Below are positions 1 through 9,067 of a stretch of 64,000 bases of DNA, one piece after another. Within the stretch, counting starts at the first letter, position 1. Each line of letters starts with the position of its first letter. A model generated the notes under the pieces. The model made no database searches and was not told where the DNA came from. It worked only from the letters and a program-made list of their open reading frames with translations. The position numbers and the translations under genes are program-made. The stretch is from the NCBI GenBank assembly GCA_024364735.1, contig JAGFNQ010010096.1:186001-250000 (forward strand), read 5' to 3'. This stretch comes from Boesenbergia rotunda (Eukaryota > Streptophyta > Magnoliopsida > Zingiberales > Zingiberaceae).

Positions 1-188
1 AATGCCATGATTCGTTTCATTGAAATTTAGTAATGAAATTTAGTCAAAGTTGGAAAATCCAATACTCCAGTCATACCAAAGTCTCATCTCCATGAAAAAT
101 TATAGACTTTAATTTTGTAGCAGATGAGAGGTTAATTATAAGGTTTATTACAATAACATTTAGCAAAAGAACCTCTCCTAGTCCCTTC

Positions 189-468
189 TCGTTCACTCAT
201 TGATTCGCCTCCGGGGCTATGGTGCAGCGGTAGGGCGACTAATCATTTTTCCAGACATCCGCGGTTCGATCCCCAGCTACAGCGTATTTGCAAGAATTTT
301 TCCTCCAAATGAAGCGCGAACCCTGGGACGCTGGGCTTCTAGACCGCCCACTGCGAACGCTTCCCGATTTACCCTGGCGGCCGGTGGGAAACTTCCGTGA
401 GGCCGGGCCGGTCGCCCGAGGTTGGCTAGAAAACCTCGTTAATCATTTTTTTTCGTTCTCTCATTGAT
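189..468 (+). mobile_element. tRNA-derived SINE with poly-T end
   Basis: A short non-coding retroposon. A Pol III A box fits TRGYNNARNNG at 220-230 and a B box fits GGTTCGANNCC at 263-273, with normal tRNA-like spacing. The body (about 205-452) ends in a run of T at 446-453. The element is bracketed by a 16-bp direct repeat with one mismatch at 189-204 and 453-468, as expected for LINE-driven target-primed insertion. Poly-T-ended SINEs are known in plants (the Au-SINE type), so an Au-like family is my inference. The flanking repeat and the long non-tRNA body argue against a functional tRNA gene. Confidence 0.8.
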
Positions 469-1740
469 CCTATCGCAAGTGAAGTGGACTCCCAAGAGTA
501 TGTGGTCTCCCAAATATCACGAACCACCGATGATGGCTCTGATCTGCAAGGCAAAAGACCGTTAGAACCCGTCGGAAAAAGTCCCCGGTAAGACACTCCG
601 ACGGTCAAGTTAGTCCCCGGTGGTGGAAGAGCAGCCAAGGCAATAGATCAGTAGCAAAATACTATTCCGCGTACCTGGGGATGTTGAGTGGAAAGACTTA
701 TATAGCCGGGGGAGCTAACAACTTCTGCCCCGTCTGTCACTTTTTTGTCGTATACGAGGACAGGGTGGGGCAGAGCTAAGGTGGCAGGGTATTGTGTCGC
801 ATATCGGAATAAGGAAAGGGGCGCTGTCAACTTAAGGGCGAGCGTCGTTAGGCGTCGCTCGACCTGACACAAGCGTATGTGGCCGTATTACGGGAAGGCC
901 AGGATATGGCAGGAAGATCATGGCGTCAGTGAGATACTCGTGATTCGGCTGGAATGGTACCAGTCATGCGTCGACCCCGTACTTCTTCTGCTAGTCCTGT
1001 GTCAGGGAGTGACTGTTCTGATAAGTCACGACAAAAACCTTAGACAACTTGGCTTCTAGAGTTTAGAAAGGCTTTCCGAGTGAAGGTATGCTTTCTGAGT
1101 CGCGGTGAGTATGGTTCGGGATGTACGTCCGAACTCAGCTGACTCGGGGATAGTCTGGTCAATGACCGAGTACTCTTCTAGCACGGGGTGCTCCTGACTC
1201 GGGGATCTCATGATATGGTGATACTCTGAGTGAAGACTTCTCTGGCTCGGGAGGACCCCAGGAGCGTGGGCCACCACGCGTTCGATTGGGCCCCGTGCCG
1301 CGAAGTGCGCGGGGGCATGTCCGCTTACGACTTGTGCGAATGTGAGAATTCGGACCATCGGTCGGATTGTACCTAGGGAGTGTGCGCCGCCACGCGTCCG
1401 ACTAGGAGCTGAGCCGAGAGGTGCGCGGGAGCAGATCCACTTATAACCTCAGGATACTTTGAGTTGAGACTCCCCTGACTCGGGAGTGCTAAAGCTTAGG
1501 GATGTTGTGAGTCGGAACTTCTCCGACTCGGGACTCTACTGATTTGGAACTCCCCTATCCAGGACTTCCTGGACTCGGGGGCCTTCGTGGCTTCTAGCCT
1601 TCGGGGCTTCCGGCCCTCTTTGCCCGGGCAACGACCAATGTTTCCTCGCGCTGGGGGGGAATGGGTCGATTCGCCTGTATGGGCCCCATTCTCGACGGGT
1701 TCCGGGGGCCCACAAACCTATCTCCTCCTGACGGGTTGTA
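469..1740. other. Unclassified GC-rich, repeat-like stretch
   Basis: No convincing gene. The stretch is richer in GC than its surroundings and carries many copies of an ACTCGGG motif. A unit of about 117 bp starting with GGAG near 1261 is imperfectly repeated from 1377. The part at 560-640 reads like LTR or UTR sequence of plant retrotransposons, but I cannot assign a family. ORFs here lack recognisable domains. Confidence 0.35.
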
Positions 1741-3350
1741 AGCACATTTGCTAAGATATATCCTATCCTAGAAAAATATTTTCCATGAAGAATACAAATG
1801 TGCTTGACTTTTGGTACATTTTTTATTGCCCTAAAATGTTTGGCATTTGGTATCAACTTTCAAATCCATTTATGATTCCATGTGTTTGCCAAGGCTAACC
1901 ATTATAATTTGACATATGGAATTGTCCTCAACTTTCCCCCTTTTTATTTCTTAATCCTAGATTCATAAGGGAATCTTATCAATCTTCCTTGATTTTCAAG
2001 ATATCAATAAAGCCTTATTAAATCATGGGATAACACTTTATTCAAGGAATATGAAATCGTAATCAAGAATTTTAATCCAAAGTCATATCCTATAATCCAA
2101 TTTTGTAATTTCTCACTATCCAATATGCCTTTTAACCTTAAACCTACGGATCAGTCTACTGGCAAACCTTACAGAATGTTTCTGGGCTGAGATCAGTCGA
2201 CTGCCCCCCAGGGCAGTTGACTAATACCTGAATTTCAATTTTAGTCAAATTTCAGAAATGCCTAACTAATTCCTTAAATCTCCAAAAAACCTGAAATTTC
2301 GTGGAGAGATTTGTGGAGCCTATGTCTACTTGGAAAAAATATGTTTCCAAACAAATGTACTCCAAATCCCAAGATTGGCACGAAACTCAACTTTTCCTAA
2401 ATTGTATCGTTTAAACTTCTCCCAAAAGTCTTAATTGTGTCATTTCCTTGATATATCTTCTAATACCTGGCCATGATACATTTTTAGCACTGAATTATAT
2501 GGTATTTACCCATTGAACCTTAATTTTATCAAATATACTCCTATTTTCATCCTTTTTTCCATAATTCTCCTTTTAATGTGCCAATTCTCTAGGATTAAAA
2601 CTTACACTAGTCTTCCAACCCTTTTGGCACATTTCCTAGTCCACCTAGACTTCCTAGAGAACCTATATCTTGAGATCCATTTACCATGGACCCCAAAGGC
2701 TCCTAGAGCTCCCCCTTGAGCTCTTAGCCCTAGCCACCTCCCTAGGTGACTCAATTCACACTAGACCACACCGGTGTGCCCCCCGATGATTCTTGGCCTA
2801 CAAAATGAACCCTTTTAACCTTAGACACCTTGTCTTTGGTTAAGTCCTTCTCTTTACCTCTAAATGGCACCCCCTTGCCATTTTTAGACTTCTCCTTCTT
2901 GCCATAATTATATGCTTCCTTAGCATATTTCTTTTCTTTGGCATTGGAGATGTTATACCAGTATCCCAACCTCGATCTATCATGGTTGAGTTTTAGACTA
3001 CCCAACACCATGTCTAAGCCTTAGATCCAACCTTGAATCTTTCTAGGGTCTTTTCCAATGTATCAAGTCTTGCCCTCAAGGCTTAATTTTCCCTTTCTAG
3101 ACTTTTAACCTTAGTGTCCATATGTCCACCTTGGGCATTCCTAGACCTACCCATCTTCCTAGGCATGTGTCTCCCCTTCTTGGGATTAATGCCTTGATCC
3201 TTAGGTCCTAAGGTCTTGGATTTTTTTATGATGCATGCTTGTCCTAGGGGTTTGATCTACTTTGTTAACCCTACTCATATAATTGTATTTAAAACCATGA
3301 TTATGCACAAGTAAGCAATTTTCATTTATTCTAGCATGCACGGAAGAATG
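1741..3350 (-). mobile_element. Decayed Sirevirus-type internal fragment (E-like)
   Basis: The minus strand resembles the internal part of element E (51765-55109): a gag C-terminus followed by a non-coding 3' region. The text near 2225-2310 resembles 52480-52570 (Sirevirus 3' non-coding DNA). Palindromic AGTCGACT-like motifs near 2150-2225 take the place of the AATCGATT motifs of E. No LTR or PBS is visible. Element 1 begins exactly at 3351, so this fragment was probably its insertion target. Confidence 0.55.
2751..3345 (-). pseudogene. Gag C-terminal remnant, copia Sirevirus type
   Basis: Broken Gag fragment read on the minus strand. From high to low coordinates it shows a basic stretch, then a coiled-coil-like segment (LERE...ALRARLDTLEKTLERF), then the motif LDMVLG...RSRLGYWY, then a Lys-rich tail. 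This matches the order in the Gag C-termini at 6390-6430, 18600-18670, 47060-47110 and 53850-53930. Stops interrupt the frame, one of them within the coiled coil. The N-terminal capsid part and the zinc knuckle are absent. No promoter or LTR belongs to it. Confidence 0.6.
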
Positions 3351-4715
3351 TGTTGGTGCAGTTTGCACTAACGGTCAAACTCGGGTTTTGATGTATGACA
3401 AAGTGGTTAAAGTTAGGGTTGTTGGTTTTTAACCTCCTTACTAAGTGTGCAGGGTTGAAAGACCTAAGACCAGACACAAGGCTGAAGTCCAGGATGGTTG
3501 AGTCCTAGCGGGAAGTCCAGTTGGGTCCGCGGGACCTGACAACTGGCTGAAGACCAAGTTGGTTGAGACTTGGCAGGAAGACCAGGGTGGTTGAGCCTTG
3601 GCAAGAAGTCCTGGTGGGTCAAGAAGTCAAGTAAAGCTGCACAAAGGGTAAGTGAGGTAAGTCACTGGAGGAGTAGAAGAGGACGCGTTCCCCGTCGAGG
3701 GAACAGTAGGCGTCGGTTCGACCTAGGGCTCCATTTCGGAGACCAAAGTCAGAACCAAGACAGCTAAGGCTGTATAATCTAACACTGTGTTTTATTGTGT
3801 TTTGGACTAACCCTGGATGCAGGACCAAAGGAAGGAGTGTCTGCAGCTCAGATAGCCTCAAAGGAGTGAGGTAGTAGCTGAGTAGGACCCCCGGAGTGTC
3901 CCGGGCGCCCCCAAGGGCCATACAAAACAGGTAAAGCAAAAGAGGGTTCGAATACATGCTGGGCCGGGCGCCCCGGTGCTTCCGGGCGCCCCCGCTGCTC
4001 CCGGGCGCCCCCTGCTCTGCGGGCGCCCCCATGCGCAACCCGAACCCGCGCCCTTGCGAAGCCGAGGAGATAAGGCTTTGACCGGTCAATCCGGGCGCCC
4101 CGAGTGCTCCGGGCGCCCCGAGTGCTCCGGGCGCCCCGGTCAAAGCGGATCCAGAGCGACCGAGAGCTCTGCAGATCAGAGGCCACGTGGGGGCCGCCCC
4201 CGACGTCCCGGGCGCCCCCGAGGCCCTATATAAAGGGCCCTCGACCCCATGCTTCGGACAACAATTCTTCCAACGTCTCAAAGTTCTTCTACGCTCGCGC
4301 CTTGCTCCGGAAACGCCTCACCTCGAGCCGACGACATCCTGCTGTCCCGAAAGAGTCGACCTACTCCGGACGTCGGTAAAAAGAAAAGCGTATATTTTTT
4401 TTTAATACTTTATTGCATCTAATTACTTGAAAGTGTGGGGTTGTCACACTTTCAATTCTCTTGTACTCGCCTACTCTATCGGGGTTTACCGGTAGAGAGT
4501 TTTAGTGGATTGCCCAACGGAAAGGTCCGAGGGACCTGGGCCTTCGAGTAGGAGTCGCCGAAGGCTCCGAACGAAGTAAAACTACCTGTGTCATTTGTAT
4601 TGGTTTTTCGTTCGTGTTTTATCTTTTCCGTTGTGCACGCTTTTTAAATCGCTCTAATTTTTTTAAAAAAAGAAGTCACGTGATTCACCCCCGTCTCACG
4701 TGCATCGATCCTACA
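3351..4715 (+). repeat. 5' LTR of element 1
   Basis: Starts TGTTGG and ends CCTACA, the imperfect inverted termini expected of this family, with TG...CA ends. The PBS follows after two bases. Inside are tandem AAGTCC-rich repeats (about 3480-3620), a block shared by all related LTRs here (3671-3774), a dense array of GGGCGCCC palindromes (about 3895-4225), a TATA box (4227-4234) and a splice-donor-like G/GTAAAA at 4375/4376. ORFs in this GC-rich array are low-complexity shadows. Confidence 0.9.
4227..4234 (+). promoter_or_regulatory. TATA box of element 1 LTR
   Basis: TATATAAA directly after the last GGGCGCCC palindrome and followed by GGGCCC. The same arrangement occurs in the B, A and D LTRs. 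It is the likely start of the genomic RNA. Confidence 0.75.
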
Positions 4716-4717
4716 AG

Positions 4718-4729
4718 TGGTATCAGAGC
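4718..4729 (+). other. Primer-binding site (initiator Met tRNA)
   Basis: TGGTATCAGAGC, complementary to the 3' end of plant initiator Met tRNA, two bases after the LTR end. Standard for Ty1/copia. Confidence 0.93.
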
Positions 4730-4992
4730 CTGGTACGCTCTGTATCGGTGCAACCACCATAAGAGCCGGGGGAAATCCAGTTCTTTTTTGATTTTTGGTT
4801 TTTCGCTACACATAATCTAAATTTGGTATTCTTGCCTAAATTTAGTTATTTTTCTCGTTCGTTGGTTTTACTTGAATCTGGTGCAACACCATTCAAGTTG
4901 CTTTTCGTTAGTTTATCCTTTCCCGCACTACTAATCCAAGACCCAGTCTTGAGATATTTTGTCTACTTTTATTTCGTGTGCACAGAATTTAA

Positions 4993-6663
4993 ATGGCCCA
5001 AGGTGAAGGCTATAGCACTGCCCGCCCTCCCCTCTTTAATGGGGAAGACTTTCCCTACTGGAAGAGAAGGATGGAGGTTTATCTGAAGACCGACATGGAT
5101 CAGTGGTTCGCAGTTCAAACAGGCTACACACCACCAATGGATGAGGGAAATAATGCTCCACTGAAGCCCGACAGATGGAACCCGGAGATGAAGAAAAAGG
5201 CTCAGACCGAGTTCAAAGCTCAGAACACCCTCCAGTGCGGACTTACCAAAGAGGAGCTAAACAGAATTAGACCAACCGACTCGGCGAAGGAGCTATGGGA
5301 CAAATTAACAGAATTACATGAAGGCACTTCTGATGCAAAGGTAACAAAGAGAGATCTGTTATTGAATAAGTTATTTAACATAAAAATGCAGGAAGGAGAA
5401 TCAGCAAGTCAACTCCACGTCCGGATTAAGAACATATTGAATGGACTCCACATGATCGGGCACAAACAGGAGAACCGGGACATCATAAGGTATGCGTTAA
5501 ATGCGTTCCCTAGAAATTCACTATGGGCATCTATTATAGATGCCTATAAAATTTCTAGGAACCTTTCAAAAATTAATCTGGACGAACTATTTTGTGAATT
5601 AGAGCTGCATGAGCAAACTAACGCCAAGGTCGAGAAAGGGCTAGCTTTATTTGCAGGTTCACCAAAAGAAGCCAAATCAAAGAGAAAAATTCAAGAAGAA
5701 CCTGAAGATGAGTCAGACTCTGACTCAGATGAAGAAGAACAACTGGTGAACTTGGTAAGAAAAACGTTCACCAGAAGGAAGAACAAATTTTCAAAGAAAG
5801 ATATTCAAAAGGTAATGAAGCCCTCCAGCACTGAAGGTAAAAGCAAAATGATCTGCTTCGGCTGTAACAGAAAAGGGCACTTCAAACATGAATGCCCTTA
5901 CAAGAAGGAGGACCAACCCACTAAGAACAAAAAGAAGAAGGCTCTTCAAACCACGTGGGAGGAAAGCTCGGACGATTCCAACGATGAACAACCAAAGAAC
6001 GCAAGCTACCTCGCACTGATGGCAACCGGACCAGAATCGGACTCAGAGCACGACGAAGATTCCGAATACGAGTCGAGTCAAGAGATCGGACTCTTTTCGG
6101 ACGACTCGACTAAGGTATATTTAGATTCAGTTAATCAAAATTTTTTAAAGATTATCTCTGCTTTAAATAAAAAATTGCTTGCATCTGAATCTAGAAATGA
6201 CCAGCTCCTTAAGGAAAATCAAGACCTTAAGGAGCAAATAATTAATACCAGAACATTAACTGAACAAACTCAAAATCAAAAATTAATTGAGCTTGAAACT
6301 GAAAACTCAACCCTGAAGGGCGAAGTCCTAAAACTTAAGGATCTACTAGCAACTTTCACAACCCGATCCAAGAACCTTGACCTTATTCTTGGATCACAAA
6401 AGGGTATGTACAACAAATCTGGGATAGGATATAAATCAAGATCGAACCAAAGATCCTTTATCTCCTTTATCCACCCCCGCAAAAATCAACGAAAAGTGTG
6501 GGTTCCGAAAGCTTATCTAACAAAGCAAGTAGGTCAGAATCAATTTTATGTCCCAAAAAGGGACATCCATTACATTGACCCTAGACACCCAGTCTACAAT
6601 TTAGGGGGAGGCTCCAAACTAGTTGGCACCTCAAAATCAGCCTTTGCCCAGGTGGGCACTTAG
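4993..6663 (+). CDS. gag: Gag polyprotein, Sirevirus type (intact)
   Basis: Structural protein that forms the virus-like particle in the cytoplasm; 556 residues without a break. The N-terminus has the usual GEDFPYWKRRM motif (residues 17-27). The central region with KELWDKL...LHEGTSD and LHVRI...LNGL is the copia Gag (UBN2-like) capsid domain. A CCHC zinc knuckle lies at residues 288-301 (C288, C291, H296, C301). A long coiled coil spans about 376-456. A conserved tail with LDLILGSQKG...SGIGYKS follows. The ATG is seven bases after a strong 3' splice site (CACAG/A at 4985). Near the stop, CAG/GTGGGC at 6651/6652 looks like a splice donor in codon phase 0. This is the only undamaged gag in the window. 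Confidence 0.93.
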   Translation: MAQGEGYSTARPPLFNGEDFPYWKRRMEVYLKTDMDQWFAVQTGYTPPMDEGNNAPLKPDRWNPEMKKKAQTEFKAQNTLQCGLTKEELNRIRPTDSAKELWDKLTELHEGTSDAKVTKRDLLLNKLFNIKMQEGESASQLHVRIKNILNGLHMIGHKQENRDIIRYALNAFPRNSLWASIIDAYKISRNLSKINLDELFCELELHEQTNAKVEKGLALFAGSPKEAKSKRKIQEEPEDESDSDSDEEEQLVNLVRKTFTRRKNKFSKKDIQKVMKPSSTEGKSKMICFGCNRKGHFKHECPYKKEDQPTKNKKKKALQTTWEESSDDSNDEQPKNASYLALMATGPESDSEHDEDSEYESSQEIGLFSDDSTKVYLDSVNQNFLKIISALNKKLLASESRNDQLLKENQDLKEQIINTRTLTEQTQNQKLIELETENSTLKGEVLKLKDLLATFTTRSKNLDLILGSQKGMYNKSGIGYKSRSNQRSFISFIHPRKNQRKVWVPKAYLTKQVGQNQFYVPKRDIHYIDPRHPVYNLGGGSKLVGTSKSAFAQVGT

Positions 6664-6765
6664 GACTAGCTTCAAAGTTAATTTGACTCTTGTACTATTT
6701 AGTACCATGGTTTTCAATGAGTAAGTTAAAAGTCCAACTTCTTTAAGCGGCTTTGCCTAGAAAAT

Positions 6766-6830
6766 GGTTGTTGCTCCAATAAGGCTTCGGCCAAAGAAGG
6801 CCACTGTGCCTCGCCATGGCCTGGAAGCAA
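6766..6830 (+). promoter_or_regulatory. Conserved post-gag non-coding block
   Basis: About 65 bases found just after gag in element 1, element D (47632-47694) and, on the minus strand, element A (18041-18105). It contains GGCC-AAAGAA-GGCC, which can pair as a small hairpin, and ends CCTGGAAG. Conservation in elements with and without pol suggests an RNA-level function such as packaging or splicing control; this is inference. Confidence 0.55.
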
Positions 6831-7009
6831 ATTATTGAAGTGTACTTTTAAATTACTACTTGTTAAACTTGGATCTAACACAAGGTCAAGTTAACTTTTC
6901 TAATCAAACTCAAAATCATCTCACAAAATCATAGGACTCCCTTGATTGATGACTTAGACCGAGTGAGATGAATAAGGATAACCAAATTCAAATTATTGAT
7001 TGATAACTC

Positions 7010-7320
7010 AACTTTCAAATTCAAATTCAAATTCAAAAAATTAAAATTCAAAAATTAAAATTCAAATTCAAATTCAAAAATTAAAATTAAAATTCAAAAA
7101 TTAAAATTAAAATTCAAAAATTAAAATTAAAATTCAAATTCAAAAATTAAAATTAAAATTAAAATTCAAAATATAAAATTCAAATTCAAAAATAAAATTC
7201 AAATTCAAATTCAAAAAAATAAAATTCAAATTCAAAAATTAAAATTCAAATTCAAATTCAAAATTCAAATTCAAAAATAAAAATCAAATTCAAAATCAAA
7301 ATTAACATAACTCAAATTTA
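7010..7320 (+). repeat. AAATTC / AAAATT low-complexity array
   Basis: Nearly uninterrupted short repeats of the AAATTCAAATTC and AAAATTAAAATT type inside the gag-pol spacer. No coding capacity. Confidence 0.85.
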
Positions 7321-7408
7321 AAATTCAAACTCAAGTTTTTAAATCTTCTTAAATTTTTTTTAATTTCAAAAACTTAACCTAAGGTCTAAACCTTTTACTT
7401 AACTGTAG

Positions 7409-9066
7409 GAAAACAAATGGATCATTGACAGTGGATGCTCCAGACACATGACTGGGGATCCCACCAAATTTACAGAACTCAAGTACAAAAGACTAGGGAC
7501 CGTTGCTTTTGGAAACAACGAAAAACTTAAGGTAATTGGCCTAGGCAATATTGAACTTGAGTCTGATTTCATAATAACAAATGTATTACTTGTTGAAAAT
7601 TTCAACTTCAATTTACTAAGTATTAGCCAATTGTGTGACACTGGTTATAAGGTTAGGTTCCTATCCAATGAATGTCTGATCAAACACAATGACAACCCAA
7701 ACATCACACTTAGAGGACTTAGGCACAATAACATTTATGAAATTAAGTTAACCTGTCCCTTAGAAAACTGCCTCTTAACCCATAAGGATGAGACTTGGCT
7801 ATGGCATAGGAGACTTTCACACACTCACTTCAGAAAATTACCTAAACTAAATGGTTTAGTTAGAGGCCTACCAAAGTTATCTAACCTTGAGTCAACCTTA
7901 TGTAATGCTTGTCAACAAGGAAAACAAACTAGGTCAACCCACAAACCAACTAATCAAACTCAAACCAAGTCAATTCTGGAATTAATTCACCTAGACCTAT
8001 TTGACTCACATGGAGTTAAATCAATTAATGGGAACCTATACTGCCTAGTAATTATAGATGACTATTCAAGATTTACCTGGGTAAAATTCTTAAAAAATAA
8101 AGATGAAACTTTTGATACACTCACTCAATTTTGTAAATTAACAGAAAATGAAAAAGGGATTAAAATCAAAAGACTTAGGAGCGATAATGGCGGAGAATTC
8201 AAAAATCACAAATTTAATCAATTTTGTCTAGAAAATGGCTACCATCACGAATTCTCTTGCCCTAAAACACCTCAACAAAATGGAGTTGTAGAAAGAAAAA
8301 ATAGAACACTACAAGAAGCAGCTAGAACAATGCTAAATGAATACAACTCACCTAAATACCTTTGGGCTGAGGCTGTTAGTACAGCTTGTTATGTACAAAA
8401 TAGAATAACTCTAATTAAAAACCTAGGAAAGACCTCCTTTGAAATCTATTATAACAAACAACCTAACATTAAATACCTTAAAGTATTTGGATGTAAAGTT
8501 TATATCTTAAATACTAGAGAACACTTAGGAAAATTTACTTCTAAGGTTGAGGAAGGTATCTTTGTAGGTTATTCCCTTACCAGTAGAGCCTATAGAGTTT
8601 ATAATAAAATTACCCTAAAAATTGAAGAAACTACAAATGTAAAATTTGATGAAAAATCTGACCCAAATAACTCTGATCAAACCACCTACCAACCAATTGA
8701 CTTTGTTAGATCCAGTACTAACCCTGATGAAAGGCCAATTGAGGACTAAAACGATGATCTAACTGAACCCACACCTGAAACTGAACCTAACCAACCCAGA
8801 ACTGTTCGAGTTAGCTCAGCCCACCCAACTGATCAAATCATAGGTGATCCAGAACTAAGGGTTCAGACTAGATCAGCCTTTAGAAATCTTAGTCAGATAG
8901 CTCTGATTTCCAAAATTGAACCTAAGTCTATAGAAGAATCCTTACTTGACCCTGATTGGATCATTGCCATGCAAGAGGAGTTTAGCTCAATTTGAACGTA
9001 GTCAAGTCTGGGATTTAGTACCCTTACCTAAAAACAAAAAGTTTATTGAAACCAAATGGGTTTTTC
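7409..9066 (+). pseudogene. pol: Pol (protease, integrase, RT start), truncated
   Basis: Enzymatic polyprotein of the Sirevirus. The aspartic protease motif WIIDSGCSRHM starts at 7418. The integrase has an HHCC-type zinc region (LWHRRLSHTHF ... CNACQQGK, about 7800-7930), then catalytic-core landmarks HLDLFDSHG, LRSDNGGEF and PQQNGVVERKNR (about 7985-8300). The integrase C-terminus and the spacer to RT follow. A stop (TAA 8747-8749) interrupts the reading frame, which resumes in the same frame. A one-base insertion near 8981 shifts it again before the RT start (FERSQVWDLVPL). The sequence ends at the N at 9067, so the RT active site and RNase H are missing. It starts from the predicted acceptor rather than an ATG. 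Confidence 0.85.
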
Positions 9067-9067
9067 N
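9067..9067. other. Single N joining two opposed elements
   Basis: The only ambiguous base. To its left, plus-strand pol of element 1 stops in mid-RT. To its right, minus-strand gag of element 2 begins in its coiled-coil region. It is probably a scaffold join or unresolved repeat rather than a natural breakpoint. Confidence 0.8.

Larger units (their letters stand above)
6652..7408 (+). other. Candidate gag-pol intron
   Basis: Donor CAG/GTGGGC at the end of gag; acceptor CTTTTACTTAACTGTAG before GAAAAC at 7409. Both junctions fall between codons, so removing these 757 bases would join Gag ...AFAQ to ENKWIIDSGC of Pol in frame and skip the gag stop. Unspliced RNA would give Gag alone. The interval contains a conserved hairpin block (6766-6830) and a low-complexity AAATTC array. 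Splicing is predicted, not shown. Confidence 0.5.
3351..9066 (+). mobile_element. Sirevirus-type copia element 1, 5' part
   Basis: Order: 5' LTR (3351-4715), PBS (4718-4729), gag (4993-6663), A-rich gag-pol spacer, then protease, integrase and the start of reverse transcriptase. This is the Ty1/copia domain order. A large Gag with coiled coil, CpG-rich palindromes in the LTR and a Met-type PBS point to the Sirevirus lineage. The element stops at the N at 9067, so most of RT, RNase H, the PPT and the 3' LTR are missing. The base pairs before the LTR are GAATG, a candidate half of a target duplication. Confidence 0.85.

Noticed and set aside
213..285. Possible tRNA gene
   Set aside because: A and B boxes are present, but no paired acceptor stem or CCA-side is evident, and a flanking target duplication marks a SINE.
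877..1856. ORFs of 60-106 residues on both strands
   Set aside because: They lie in repeat-like DNA with no recognisable motif, no promoter context and no splice support.
3346..3350. GAATG before element 1 and CATTC after element 2 read as one target duplication
   Set aside because: They are inverted, not direct, repeats, and the two LTRs belong to different elements; no single insertion explains them.
3619..4281. 220-residue minus-strand ORF with collagen-like GAPG repeats
   Set aside because: It lies wholly in the LTR; the Gly-Ala-Pro pattern is the translation of GGGCGCCC palindromes. Similar ORFs occur at 13485, 32055 and 31991.
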